Made by a program: the position numbers and the translations under genes. From contig OZ025862.1 in NCBI GenBank assembly GCA_964019425.1, forward strand, positions 62,001-126,000: 64,000 nucleotides of DNA, in the 5' to 3' direction. Each line of letters opens with the position of its first letter. The stretch's first letter is position 1. The notes below the pieces were generated by a model that worked only from the letters and a program-made list of their open reading frames with translations, was not told where the DNA came from and searched no databases. Below, piece after piece: positions 20,318 to 31,079 of the stretch. Source of the DNA: Flectonema sp. DT1601 (lineage: Eukaryota > Euglenozoa > Diplonemea > Diplonemida > Diplonemidae).

Positions 20318-21541
20318 TTAACGTTTTCCCTTCTTCTTCTTGCCCTTACCCTTGGCAGCCTTACCGTCATCACCATCGTCTGTTTTGTTTTGTTTTTTGG
20401 ATCCTCCTCCTTCAAGGGGTTTACAAACAGCTAAGATACAATACATACCGTCATCCATTCCAAGTGATGCGAGCATTGCTTTTAGATCCTTGCCGTCGTC
20501 GTCATTGTTTCCTCCTCCTCCTCCTCCTCCAGAAGGTGCTGATTTCCCCTTTCCTTTTCCCTTCTTTGGCTTTGCCGTAGTACTCGTGATTTCCTCTTCA
20601 GGTTCATCGTCGTCGTCGTCAGCAGCTCTTCCTTTTCCTTTTTTCTTTTCTTCTTTTCCCTTCTTCTTGCCTCCTCCTTTTTCTTTTTTCGCTTCTGCCA
20701 CTATTTTTGTTCCTTTTTCAGTTAAGTCTCCGTCAGTTTTGTCGTGGTGTTTGATTGTTTCGTACGAGTCACATATTTTAGTAAGCCCCTCAAGTACCCA
20801 AGGCTCTACAGGATCGAACACGATGTCCATCGTGTCGTCGGATTCCTTTGCAACGAATGCGAATCCTTCGTTTGTTGTGCAGAACTCTTCGAGAGCGTCC
20901 ATTGTGTCGTCATCAGCGTTGAATTTACATCTGGATTGCTTTCTCTCAATTGGGATTGTTCCTCCGGTTGCGATCGCTTTAATCGCGTTGACGACGTTCT
21001 TCGACATGTCTTTATCACTCGCATGGAACCTAACGTTTTTCAACTCCCTCTCAATGTCATCATCAGTCCATTTCGTTACAGCTCCCTGTGAACCCGATTT
21101 CTTTTTTTTCTTATCCTCAGTAGCAGTTTCCGGTTTGAAAACTTTAGCATTAACGAGGATTGCTAATTCCTTGAGAGCACCAGTACTCGCTTTGGCAGTT
21201 TCTTTTCTACTGGCATCATCGACTTGGAGATCACCAGTCTGTATGATATACCTTATTATGTCTTGTTCTGTTTTAAGTTCCCTACCTGATACGTCACTGA
21301 ATGCTTTTACAAGGTCATCTTTCTTGTGAATGTCTCCCTTGGCAGCGTTGCTAAATATTTTTTCTACTTGCATGACTTTTGATAAGTCTAATTTTGATGT
21401 GACGCTTTCATCGTTTCTCTTCGTTGGAATCAAATCTTTGTAGACTGCGATCTCGAATCGCTTTCCAGCTCTCTTCATTCTCATAAATACAACTCCTTCT
21501 TCCTTCTCATCCTTTTTCCTGGCGTTTATCTGTCCACTCAT
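20318..21541 (-). CDS. SBDS: SBDS ribosome maturation factor with Lys/Gly-rich C-terminal extension
   Basis: Exon 1 is 21541-20449 and exon 2 is 20379-20318, joined as 385 codons (384 residues). The FYSH domain (RMKRAGKRFEIAVYK, KGDIHKKDDLVKAF, IQTGDLQV) and the following helical and ferredoxin-like domains match SBDS, which works with EFL1 to release eIF6 from pre-60S subunits. Typical SBDS ends near residue 250; here about 110 extra residues follow, acidic then Lys/Gly-rich (GKEEKKKGKGR, a DDDDDE run, seven Gly). The 69-nt intron (GTATGT...AACAG) is a multiple of three with no stop, so retention would add 23 residues. The ATG at 21541 is preferred; upstream frame is homopolymer Lys. The tract ttttccccttag ends at 21582, 41 nt upstream. 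Confidence 0.92.
   Translation of the reverse strand: MSGQINARKKDEKEEGVVFMRMKRAGKRFEIAVYKDLIPTKRNDESVTSKLDLSKVMQVEKIFSNAAKGDIHKKDDLVKAFSDVSGRELKTEQDIIRYIIQTGDLQVDDASRKETAKASTGALKELAILVNAKVFKPETATEDKKKKKSGSQGAVTKWTDDDIERELKNVRFHASDKDMSKNVVNAIKAIATGGTIPIERKQSRCKFNADDDTMDALEEFCTTNEGFAFVAKESDDTMDIVFDPVEPWVLEGLTKICDSYETIKHHDKTDGDLTEKGTKIVAEAKKEKGGGKKKGKEEKKKGKGRAADDDDDEPEEEITSTTAKPKKGKGKGKSAPSGGGGGGGNNDDDGKDLKAMLASLGMDDGMYCILAVCKPLEGGGSKKQNKTDDGDDGKAAKGKGKKKKGKR
20380..20448 (-). other. 69-nt in-frame intron of the SBDS gene
   Basis: GTATGT donor after GATGACG and AAAACAG acceptor before ACGATGG. Length is 3n with no internal stop. Splicing restores an uninterrupted Asp run across the junction. 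Confidence 0.8.
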
Positions 21542-21735
21542 TTTGTCGGGGTTTTTTTTTTTTTTTTTTTTTTTTTTTTGACTAAGGGGAAAATTGATGT
21601 AAAATAACTCGGCTGGCTCAAAGACAGTTAAAGTAGAAAAAAAAAAAACGACAACCAAGCAACTTTGGTTAGCCTTGCTTTTGCGACGAAAGGGGCGTCT
21701 GCAATATAATCATAATATTATTTTCGATAAGCCTC

Positions 21736-21766
<31 letters not shown>

Positions 21767-22512
21767 ACATCGTTCGTCAACCTCAGCCACTTGAAAGGTG
21801 AAAAACACTCTCCCAAGAAGAGTACTGAGGAGATTACTTTCATTTAAATCCCAGCAGCGAAATGCAGAGACCACAGGGTATGTAGTCATGCAAAGGGGAA
21901 AAAAAAAAAAAAAAAAAAAAGTAAATTAGGGGAGAAAATAATTGTTTTACTTTTGAAGTAATCACCTGAAAGAATTTCTCTAAGAAAAATCTCCAGGGAA
22001 AAAAAAAGGGGGGGGGAAAAAAAAAACTTACAAAAAGACAAGAAGCCAATCGCTGTACGTTAATAGTGTGAGCAATCGCATTTTCTTTTTCTTTTCCCTT
22101 TTTTTTTTTTTTTTTTTTTTTCCTCCACAAAAAAATAAATAAAAGTAATGCAAGCAACACGCTTGCAACAACAGAGTGACCATTAGCCTTTTTTTCCCCC
22201 AAAAACACAAGATGGGAAAAAAAAAATAAATAAATAAATAAATAAAGAAGTTCTGCAAAGTCTTTGCAAATCTTCCTTTTAAAACGCAACACTCGCATTT
22301 TTTTTGTTGTATAAAATTAAAAAAAAAAAAATTTAAAAAAAAATTTCACGAGAAGTGGATATTTGAAACAATAAAAAAAAGAGGGAAAAAAAAAAAAGAA
22401 AACAAACTGTCCGTCCCACACAAAAGTAGGACATCTGCTGATATAACAATACTGAAAAAAGTGAACTTTCAACAAATCACTTTTTATTAAAACAAAATCG
22501 TGACTACTGTAC
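21542..22512. other. Intergenic, homopolymer-rich
   Basis: SBDS leader at the left, then A/T runs (for example about 21738-21762 and 22099-22121). Open frames here are poly-Lys/Phe artefacts. No gene or repeat recognised. Confidence 0.7.
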
Positions 22513-23664
22513 TCACATCGATTTGACAGCAGCAGCAAGCTTCTCAACGTACTGATCAGGAGCGCTTAGCTTATCAAGTCCGAAGAATCCAAGTCTCCAG
22601 GTGTTGAATGGGTCTGGTTGACTGGCCACCATGAGTGGAACACCTCCAGCAATCTGAATTCCCTGAGCCTTCATCTTTCCGACGATCTCTGCTCCTCCAT
22701 AACTGACAGCAACTGTCGGAGCAGCGACGTCATCAGCGGCAATCGATTTGTAGCCGGCGTCTTTGAGCATGTTTCTCATGTTCACTCCAAGGGATCTCTG
22801 AGCATCCGCTGCTTTATCAAATCCGAACTTCTCAGTCTCAGAGAGGACTCCAGCGAATGTACGAAGAGCCTCAGTTGGCATAGTAGCGTGGTACATGTGA
22901 CCTCCTTTAACATAGGCGTCCATAACTGACGTCCATTTCTTCAAATCGATTGAAAATGAAGTCGACGGTGTGTTCTCAACTAGCTGTCTGGCATTGTCAC
23001 CCATCATCACAAGACCTGCACATGGTGGTGCCGTCCATCCTTTTTGTGGAGCAGAAAGAAGGAAATCAACACCCAATTCCTTCATATCAACCCAACACGC
23101 TCCACTAGCAATGCAGTCAAGAACGAACATTCCACCAACACTGTGGGCAGCGTCAGCCATCTTTTTGATGGTTTCGTTGGAAATTACGAGACCAGCAGAA
23201 GTCTCAACGTGCGGTGCGATGACGAAGGCAGGCTTCTCCTTCTTAATTGAAGCCACTACATCATCAATAGGATGATGGGTAAATGACGGGGTCTCACTGT
23301 CGTTGTCAGCACGAACTGCTTCCAAGACTGTAACGTCGTTTGTAATTTGACCCATCTCAAAAATTTGAGACCACCTGAAACTGAAAAAACCATTTCTCAT
23401 AACAGTGACCTTCTTACCCTGAGCGAGTCTCGCCACTGCTTCCATTCCGAATGTTCCAGAACCGGGAATGACTGCGGTGTGATCAGCGTTGTAAACATTC
23501 TTAAGGGTTCCGTCAATGGTGCCCATGACCTCCATAAAGGTTGGAGACATGTGATTAAGAGCTCTATCGCTGTATACAACACTAAATTCAGCTAACTCTG
23601 AGTTCCTGCGAGACTGAGACGCGAGGGATCTCACGGAAGCTCTCATTGCGGTAGCGGTCTTCAT
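22513..23664 (-). CDS. Class V aminotransferase (alanine/serine-glyoxylate type)
   Basis: 383 residues, single exon, ATG at 23664. It is a PLP-dependent fold-type I enzyme of the AGXT/serine-glyoxylate aminotransferase group: PGSGTFGMEA cofactor-phosphate loop near residue 70, HVETSAG, the cofactor-ring Asp in VLDCIASG near residue 180, and the Schiff-base Lys in SAPQKGW near residue 208. Expected reaction is amino-group transfer from Ala or Ser to glyoxylate (or a related pair). The first 25 residues are basic and Ser-rich without acidic residues (MKTATAMRASVRSLASQSRR), consistent with a mitochondrial presequence. The tract ttctttttacag ends at 23777, 113 nt upstream of the ATG, another acceptor-like site. 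Substrate preference cannot be read from sequence alone. Confidence 0.9.
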   Translation of the reverse strand: MKTATAMRASVRSLASQSRRNSELAEFSVVYSDRALNHMSPTFMEVMGTIDGTLKNVYNADHTAVIPGSGTFGMEAVARLAQGKKVTVMRNGFFSFRWSQIFEMGQITNDVTVLEAVRADNDSETPSFTHHPIDDVVASIKKEKPAFVIAPHVETSAGLVISNETIKKMADAAHSVGGMFVLDCIASGACWVDMKELGVDFLLSAPQKGWTAPPCAGLVMMGDNARQLVENTPSTSFSIDLKKWTSVMDAYVKGGHMYHATMPTEALRTFAGVLSETEKFGFDKAADAQRSLGVNMRNMLKDAGYKSIAADDVAAPTVAVSYGGAEIVGKMKAQGIQIAGGVPLMVASQPDPFNTWRLGFFGLDKLSAPDQYVEKLAAAVKSM

Positions 23665-23706
23665 ACTTATTTTTTTTTTGATTTCTTTTTTTAAAAAAAA
23701 AAATAA

Positions 23707-23737
<31 letters not shown>

Positions 23738-24384
23738 ATCTTCACAAATACCAGTCTGAGCATCCTCGATTGTGTTCTGTAAAAAGAAAATTGTCAGTAA
23801 AAACAAAAGTATAGCAAAAAAAAGAAGAAAAATAATAACCAAGGAGAGTGAGATATCTGGTGTAAATATTTAATAAGGTAAGGAGGAGAGAAGGGGGTTC
23901 TCCTCCTAAAAGAATACCAATGAAGGGCATTAAGCTATATAACAACGTCTCCTTTCCTTCTCTCTATCGAAAATTCGAAGTTACAAAAGCAGCCATCTCC
24001 ATCAAGTCAGTACTCTTACGTCATTGTGTTGTAAATGTGTTTTTTTTTTTTTTTTTTTTTTTTTTTTTGGTTGTTGTTGTTGTTGTGGATAAAACAGCTA
24101 GCTAATCAGGGGAAAAAAAAGGCAAAAAAAAAAAAATCACACGAAGGTTTTTTTTTTTTTTTTTTTTCTTTTTTTTTCTCAAAATATAAAATCATGAGAC
24201 TTTAAAAAAAAGGAGAGAGGAAGTGTCTTGTCTGAGTCGCCCATTTTTTATGGAAAAAAGAAAGTTTTTTTTAGCGCTTTTCCAGTGTAGATTGTGTGTA
24301 AATGACAACATGAAGTCTAATTCGCGATATAAACAATCACAAAAAAAGGTTCTCAAAATGCAGGCTATCAGAGAGGTGTGCGAG

Positions 24385-24415
<31 letters not shown>

Positions 24416-24945
24416 ATGAATTTCAGACCTGCCTTCTCCGATCAAAAAAAAAAGAGGAAATTACCCGTTGCTTTTTTTTTTTGGCTTTTTTTTTTTTTAC
24501 GGACATCAGAGAAAAATTCCCCTTTGCGGGGAGTATGAAACTTGAGGAAAGAATGCATCGTGTAACCAATAAAATCCTAACGTGTTTTTTTTTTTTTTTT
24601 TTTTTAAAAAAAGAACACAGGTGTATCCTACCTTCTGTGGAATTCTCGAAAATGATACCAAACAAGTGACGACCCACTCTCAACATACGGACACGTCACT
24701 TCAAGGTAAACGTACCCTCCCCTCCAAGACTTACCGAGAACACTGTACGATTGGAAAAGAGGGAAAAGACATGTGAAATATGCAGAGTATTTTGGTGATC
24801 CTAATTTTAAAAAAAAAAAAAAAAAAAAATTGGGGAAAAACTGTTGTGAAATAGCAAATGCAGCCTTTCAAACTGATTGGCAGGTTAGTTACTTAAACAA
24901 AAAATCAAATTTTTTTTATATAAAAAAAAAATAAAAAAAGAGATT
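23665..24945. other. Intergenic, homopolymer-rich
   Basis: Leader of the aminotransferase gene (to about 23780), then T and A runs. A gtaagtcttgg donor-like site on the minus strand near 24728 has no recognisable exon beside it. No gene supported. Confidence 0.6.
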
Positions 24946-26360
24946 TGAGTCGGGTTGTTATTGAGATTTATCTCAACAACAACCCGACACTATTTATTTA
25001 TTTACGGAGCCAAAAAAAAAAGTTCAGGAAAAGCTCAATAGGGGTATCGCTACCAGCAACTATTCCGATCTTCAGTTTCTTATTACACAACACATTTATC
25101 ATGTCAACTGCTTTTTTTTTTTTTTTTCTTATTGAATGAAAAAAAAAAAAAAAAAAAAAAAAACTGCAGTTGGCTTATTAGATAAACCTTATCCGTGAAG
25201 AGAAAGTTAGTTAGTATTAATAGGTTTATCAGTCAAATGAAAAAAAAAAAAAAAAAAAAAATTAAATGTATAAAAGAAAAACTCGTAAGACAACAAACAG
25301 ATAATAGTTGAGAGAAAAGTAAGTGAGGTCTGTTATTTTTATTTTATTCAAAAAAAAAAAAAAAAAATGTTGCCAAGAGGGGGGTAAACTCAAACAGCAA
25401 CAGAAGGCTAACATACCAGACCTCGGGTGGTAAGAGAACGAAAAGAAATAATAAAATGAAATAACGCTTCAAATTGTATGAGACGAAAAAAATAAATAAA
25501 GACAAACGTACTCAGATTCACCATCGTATTATAAGTTAGTATTAAGTTAGTTTTCCTTCAGACCCGCCGAGCATCGGTTTAGGTAGGTTGCGACGCTCTT
25601 CTGAGGCTCCAATACTGCGGTAGAAGGCCGAGGGAGAATATTCAGATAAAGAAGTCCAATACATTGCGTACTGTGTATCTGATACAACAAACTAAAGAGA
25701 GCATCGGGTTAGCTACGAGGCAACAGCAACGTAATTAGACCCAATCGTTATGTAAAGCTTCAGCTGACGGGGGGCATAATGAACACAATATGCCTATTGT
25801 CAGCTTTCCATCTTGTCAGGAAATATATGGAGGATGACTATTTGATTAGTCAGCAAGTCCTTCAGACCACCGAGTATCAGTTCAGGTTGAGATCCTCTTT
25901 AAGAGTCTCCAATACTGCGGTAGAAGGAAGAAACCTAATCCCGAGGGAGATTATTTGATTAATTAGGTTTATTAGTCAATCAAAAAAGGAAAAAAAATAA
26001 CTTAAATGCAAAAAAAAGAAAAACTCGTGTAAGACAACAAAACAAATAATAGTTGAGAGAAAAAGTAAGATGAGATCAGGTGAGGTCTGTTGTTTCATTT
26101 TATTTTTATTCAAAAAAAAAAAAAAAAAGTTTGCAAACAACAGCAGCAGAAGGCTAACACAACAAACCTCGGATGATAAAGAGAAAAAAAGAGAAAAAAA
26201 AAAAGACAAACGTACTAAGTTTAACCATCGTAATATAAGTTAGTATTGATGATTTGTTAGTCAATTTAAAGAGGAAAAAAAGAAAATTTAAATTAAATCA
26301 GATCAAATTAATTGCAAAAAGAAAAATACTCGCAGAGGACAAAATAGTTTGTTAGATGGT
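24946..26360. repeat. Repeat nest: GTTAGTATTAAT family and CTGCGGTAGAAGG family
   Basis: Multiple diverged copies of two modules. Module 1 has gttagtattaat, ttatcagtcaa, an A run, ctcgtaagacaacaaacaga and agttgagagaaa; copies start near 25205, 25540, 25955 and 26235. Module 2 has ccttcagacc, gagcatcgg or gagtatcag, and aatactgcggtagaagg, at about 25556-25622 and 25858-25927. A third stretch at 25645-25750 (ccaatacattgcgtactg, gcaacagcaacgtaattag) recurs at 27800-27905 and in part at 29880-29935. No coding potential beyond homopolymer frames. Confidence 0.75.
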
Positions 26361-27088
26361 CAGTATACGCACCTCACAAATATATTAGAAAAAAAAAAGG
26401 GAGAAAAAAAAGGACGATGGTCCGCAGTGTTTTCTCTCTTTTTTTATTTTTTTATTATTTTTCCTCACATAGCTATTCCGTGAACGTTGGTCTTTTTTTT
26501 GACTAACAAGTTATATAAAAAAAAACAAATTTTAAGGAAGCCATCTCAGGCTCAGAATTCTAATAAAAGAATAAATTTTTTTTTGTTGCTTTTTTTTTTT
26601 TTTGTTCCTTACGATTGAGTTACTAATTTTAGAAATGTCTAAATTCAGAGCTCGATTATATACCTGTTTTTTTTTTTTGTTTTTTTTTCTAAATAATAGG
26701 GGGCAAAGCTCTATTCCCGTGGGCAAAAAGGTGCAAATTGTATCCTTGAAAAAAAAAGTAATCTTCCCTTTGAGTTTACTAAAAATGAAGTTACTCGACA
26801 ACAATACAAACCTGATAGATAGATAGTATCATTAATTTTAGAACAGAAAAGTGAGAATAAGAAAAGTAGAGATCAATAAAAGAAAAGTATTCATTTCTGC
26901 AGTTTCCTAACATCAAAGGGTAATAGAATATGTAGTTTCAGGCCTTAATCTTATACTACTTGTCCCTTTTTAGGCCTTCATCAGTAAGTTCTAAGGGACT
27001 TCATTCTATGTTGAAGTTGTTATCGTTCAAAGATAAAAATCCATCGGAGCTCGCCAGGATAGGGCTAGCAATGTTTATTTGCTTTTGC
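26361..27088. other. Intergenic, AT-rich
   Basis: A/T runs and the 3' flank of the Josephin-like ORF. A short tandem pair around aggccttaatc / aggccttcatc lies at about 26941-26990. No gene seen. Confidence 0.6.
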
Positions 27089-27814
27089 TCAATTTGAATT
27101 TTTGACGTCTGGTCGTTTCACTATTACAGTCGAGTTAACGGATGAGTCGTCATCCAATTTCCGTTTTACTTTATCCTCGCATACCATCAAAGGTCCTATA
27201 TTCGCAGGTGTCATTGTAACATCCATATCAGTCTGAGCTTTTAATGGTATCATATGGAAACTATATTCTGTAGTTTGGTACATCTTGTCAAAATGGTCGA
27301 AAGGGAGTCTTAAATCTTTTGTGCCTTTAAGAATGTCTCGGATGATCATGGACTCAAATGAGACTAGCGCAACAATAAAGTGAGTCATCCTTGTTTTCGC
27401 TTTATGCAGAATAAGTGCTGCGGCTGCTTCAGGATAATCGAAATCTGCAGGGTTAACGAAGTACTCAATTCTCCTGTTGAATTTAGTCATGCAAGCCATG
27501 TTAAGCACTTGTAGCGAGAACCAACCATCTGGTGATGGTTTATGCTCTGAGTTGTTCGGTTCTACTTTAAGAGATTCTTCATAAAATCGCTGTTGGTAGT
27601 TTTGCAGAAAACTGAAGTTAATTCTATCGATATATAAATGATCTGCAATGAAGTTGAGCGCTGCCCATCCGCATTCTCCACCGAGAAGACCTTCTCCTGA
27701 TGTTTGATGTAGGGATGGTGGAAATCGTTTATCCAAGGAATGGCTTGTAGAGCCCGTATGGTTAATTGTATCCTTTTCTATAGATAGGTAGATAGATAAG
27801 GAAGTCCAATACAT
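27089..27814 (-). CDS. Josephin-like cysteine protease fold protein, possibly fused to a repeat
   Basis: 241 residues from the ATG at 27814; the frame continues upstream without an ATG. Candidate catalytic elements follow the order of a Josephin domain: Cys in GGECGWAALNFIADHL, then SPDGWFSLQVLNMAC (compare G-x-FSIQVL of ataxin-3-type Josephins), then His in MTHFIVAL. Josephin proteins remove ubiquitin; activity here is inferred from weak similarity only. The last 70 residues are charged and unrelated. The first 12 or so codons fall in the dispersed repeat also seen at 25645-25750 and 29880-29935, so the present start may come from repeat DNA and the original N-terminus may be missing. Alternatives are another papain-like protease or a gene fragment. 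Confidence 0.45.
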   Translation of the reverse strand: MYWTSLSIYLSIEKDTINHTGSTSHSLDKRFPPSLHQTSGEGLLGGECGWAALNFIADHLYIDRINFSFLQNYQQRFYEESLKVEPNNSEHKPSPDGWFSLQVLNMACMTKFNRRIEYFVNPADFDYPEAAAALILHKAKTRMTHFIVALVSFESMIIRDILKGTKDLRLPFDHFDKMYQTTEYSFHMIPLKAQTDMDVTMTPANIGPLMVCEDKVKRKLDDDSSVNSTVIVKRPDVKNSN

Positions 27815-27905
27815 TGCGTACTGTGCATCGCTGATACAGCAAACTAGGGAGCATCGGGTTAACTCCCTAGAGCTACGAGGCAACAGCAACGTAATTAGAC
27901 CCAAT
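27800..27905. repeat. Dispersed repeat copy joined to the Josephin-like ORF
   Basis: Shares ccaatacattgcgtactgtg, atacagcaaacta, gcatcgggtta and gcaacagcaacgtaattag with 25645-25750, and its first third with 29880-29935. A gatagataggtagatagat tract adjoins it here and at about 29867-29882. Confidence 0.8.
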
Positions 27906-27950
27906 CTTATTAGGATTGTTTTAACCTGTGTGGGACAAATGAGAGCTTCT

Positions 27951-27986
<36 letters not shown>

Positions 27987-28540
27987 TAATCGCTAAATTT
28001 ATGTAATTCTACATTAGTATTTCCAATCGTATTTCTGGTGACGAATTATAAAAAAAAAAAAAAAAAAAAAACGAGACTCGTCTTCTACACAAAAAAAAAA
28101 AGTTTAAAATTCAAACACACAGAAAATAAAATTAAAAACAGATTTTGAAAAAAAAAAAAAAAAAAAAACACATAATTATGAACGACAGCAACTAATTCAG
28201 CAGAACAAGAGAGCGCTCGCATGGCTGGGGGTTTAAGAAAAACCGTCTTTCGAAAAAAAGAAAAAAAGAAAGAAAGAACACAAAAAACAAAAAAAAAAGC
28301 CATGACAGGTAGTAAAGAAATACAGGAAAAAAAATAAAAAATTGAAAAAGGGTGCAGCACCTCACAGTGAAAGTGAAACAATGAACTGTATCCCCAATCA
28401 GTTTTTTCTAAGAAATTAATAAAAAAACTAAAAAAAAAAATTATTGGGAGTTTTAGAATGAACCACTTCAATGACTTATTATTCATATGGTTGTCAACCA
28501 ACAAATAATAATAAATTAAAAAAATGTTGAAACATGATTA
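27906..28540. other. Homopolymer-rich intergenic DNA
   Basis: A runs at 27950-27982, 28050-28070 and 28148-28167. No gene or recognised repeat. Confidence 0.6.
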
Positions 28541-29030
28541 AAAAAATCTTTCTTTTCGGACCCATTCCCCTTACCCACCTCTCTTCAGTGAAAGAAAGTA
28601 AGGGGGGGACACTGCGGTGTCAGGTCTGTCCTACGGATACAAACTAATGAGTGGTATGAGTCATTGATGATGAATAGAAAAAAAAATTAAAGTTAATTAG
28701 TATTAATTGTTATCAAGTCAATCAAAAAAAAGCAAAAAATTTCGTAGGACAACAAACAAGTTGGTTTCGGGCTAAGATTAAAAACAATCTTTCCTTTCTT
28801 CGGACCATTCCCCTTACCAAAAAAAAGAAATAAAGTTAGTTAGTATTAATTGTTATCAGTCAAAAGAAGGAGAGAGGGCGGGAAAATTCAATCGAAAATT
28901 CAAAATTTCGTAGGAGACAACAAACAAATAATGGTTAGGTTTTTCGGGGATAAAATTAAAAACAATCTTTCTTCGGACCGTTAAAAAGTTTGTTGGCTAA
29001 TTAAGTTAGTAACCAAAGAACACTCGGCTC
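28541..29030. repeat. Repeat nest: gttagtattaattgttatc / ttcggaccattcccc modules
   Basis: Modules recur at about 28545-28640 (ggacccattccccttaccc ... cactgcggtgtcagg), 28690-28815 and 28840-28985. The same series appears again at 29650-29840. The order (gttagtattaat, A run, cgtaggacaacaaac, gctaagattaaaaacaa, ttcggaccattcccctt) defines one composite element of about 200 bp. Confidence 0.75.
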
Positions 29031-29088
29031 AAAAAAAATAATAAAAACACGGCTTCAAAATACCTTTTCGGCAATGATCGTGCTGGGG

Positions 29089-29130
<42 letters not shown>

Positions 29131-29145
29131 CAAAAATAGGATCAC

Positions 29146-29181
<36 letters not shown>

Positions 29182-29209
29182 AGGGGGGTTCGAGAATAAA
29201 TCCAAACTA

Positions 29210-29524
29210 CTACTCTGCTCTGATTCTCTCAGCCAATTCGAGATACTTCGGCAAATCACAATACTGAACGAGTATGTTCTTACCTCCAGGAGACAACTCC
29301 CTGACACCTCCAGCGTATGGAACACAGTACGTGATCTGTTTTTTTGATTTTTTTTTTTCTTCCCCCCATAATCGCTTTGATACTAAAAAAAACCAAAATA
29401 ACGATACCTGAATTGGTGTGAATTCCTCCTCACTGTAGGTCTTTAAGTCTTCTAAAAAATCATAAAATATAATTTCCTCGTTGGTGAGTGCTTCTTTAAT
29501 GTCGGGTACGTTGGATACTTTCAT
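29210..29524 (-). CDS. Isolated 80-residue piece of a HECT ubiquitin-ligase domain
   Basis: Exon 1 is 29524-29408 (39 codons) and exon 2 is 29335-29210 (41 codons plus stop). The 72-nt intron runs GTATCG to ACAG at a codon boundary. The sequence DIKEALTNEEIIFYDFLEDL followed by VRELSPGGKNILVQ and YLELAERIRAE matches the N-lobe segment of HECT domains in which L-x-PGG-x-N-IPV is conserved. The C-lobe with the catalytic Cys is absent and the frame stops immediately after the segment. It therefore cannot be a working ligase. It may be a gene fragment kept in frame, or an exon pair whose continuation I failed to find. It lies inside the repeat nest. Confidence 0.55.
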   Translation of the reverse strand: MKVSNVPDIKEALTNEEIIFYDFLEDLKTYSEEEFTPIQVSLFWFFLVSKRLWGEEKKKSKKQITYCVPYAGGVRELSPGGKNILVQYCDLPKYLELAERIRAE

Positions 29525-29639
29525 AGTTTTAGTAGTTTTTTTTTTTGTGTTGTTGAAAAAAAACAGGCTGTGTTGGGGAGTAATATAAAACTAATTGAAA
29601 TAAGACCAAAAAAAAATCGGATTCAAACAAGTCCTAGAA

Positions 29640-29940
29640 TACAGTTACAGTTAGTATTAATAATTATCAAGTCAATCAAAAAAAAAAAAAAAAAAGCAAA
29701 AAAATTCGTAGGACAACAAACAAGTTGGTTTCGGGCTAAGATTAAAAACAACCTTTCTTCGGACCATTCCCCTTACCCAAGCCCTCTTCAGCGAAGAAAG
29801 CAAGGGGGACACTGCGGTGTCAGGCCTGTCCTACTCATCGCGTTTACCCTTCTCAGCCAAAGGAAGATAGGTAGATAGATAAGGAAGTCCAATACATTGC
29901 GTACTGTGTATCTGATACAACAAACTAAAGGTCCTGGGTC
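29640..29940. repeat. Composite repeat copy plus gcgtactgtgtatctgata copy
   Basis: Contains gttagtattaataattatc, cgtaggacaacaaac, ttcggaccattcccctt, cactgcggtgtcagg, then the gataggtagatagataagg / ccaatacattgcgtactg module shared with 27785-27905 and 25645-25690. The two modules adjoin here. Confidence 0.75.
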
Positions 29941-30875
29941 ATCTCTTCATCCTGGAAAAAAAAAAAAAAATTTAAAATTAAAAAAATTAAAATTCCATCA
30001 CCATGAGAGAATTTCATTGTGTTTCATCACTAACAGGAGACTAATAAGGTAGGGAAGGAGATTTTGAGGACTGAAAATTATTTATTTATTTTTTTATTTT
30101 TTTCTTCTTTTTTTTTTCGCGGTCAAATAAAATCATCGCTCCGATAAATAAAATAATTTTACCAGAGAGAGAGAGAGAGATCTGTGTATTTGAGCTATCG
30201 CAGACAAATATCTCATTCACACAATTCGACTATAGATTATGTGGAACAGATAGACTCGCTGCTCTCCACTGTTACTTTGGTTATCACATTGTATTATTTA
30301 TTTTATTCACGTCAGGAAGAGCTCTACAACAGGGATAACAGTTAGATTGTTACCAGCCAACCAGTGAGATTCTCACAGACGATGAATAATTTTTTTTAAT
30401 TTTTTTTTTCACTCTTCACACGCGAAGAAGAGGTAGTTCTATTGCGCAGCTTTTTTTTTTTTTTTTTTTAAAATTTTCTTTCCAAAAATTAGGAAGAACT
30501 CACAGACTCGCAGAAGTAATCGAGTTTTCGCGGAGATGAAAAAAAACAACAACTGAAGAAAAAAAAAAAGAAAAAAAAACTACCGATACTGACGGTAGTA
30601 GACACACGCATCACTCACACACGCGCGCCTCTGATTGGCGCCTCTTGTTAGTATTATACAATTTTTTTTTTTTTTTTAAAGTTTTTTGTTCTTTTATTCA
30701 GAAGAGTTATTTAGTTTTAAGTTTTCGTTTTTTTCGATTTTTTTTTTTTTTTTTTTAATCATCATTAGTTAGTTATCAAGTCCATCAGACCACCTAAGGT
30801 AGACACTCAAAGAGTACCGGGTGGCTCTTCTGAGGGTCATTAATATTTTTAATCATCTTTAATAGTTTATTACTT
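29941..30875. other. Intergenic, no gene seen
   Basis: A (GA)n tract at 30166-30180, T runs, and a diverged copy of the atcaagtccatcagaccacc module at about 30770-30840. A self-complementary patch gcgcctctgattggcgcc lies near 30625. Confidence 0.55.
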
Positions 30876-31079
30876 TTGCAATGCTGCAAAAAAAAAAAAA
30901 AAAAAGGTGAGGAGTGTCATCTTTCTGAATTCAAAGCCACTCAAACTGTTTCAAACTTTAACAGTATCACTTGGGTGGTGACTTTTACATCAAAAAAAAG
31001 GAGGAGAACATTGAAGGGGGGGTTCAACTGTTTGATTTTTTTTGTATCACAAAAAAACACCATAAATAGTTCATAGACT

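Noticed and set aside
20340-21329. 329-codon plus-strand open frame
   Set aside because: Antisense to SBDS; Ser/Pro/Phe runs mirror the Lys/Gly/Asp tracts of the real protein.
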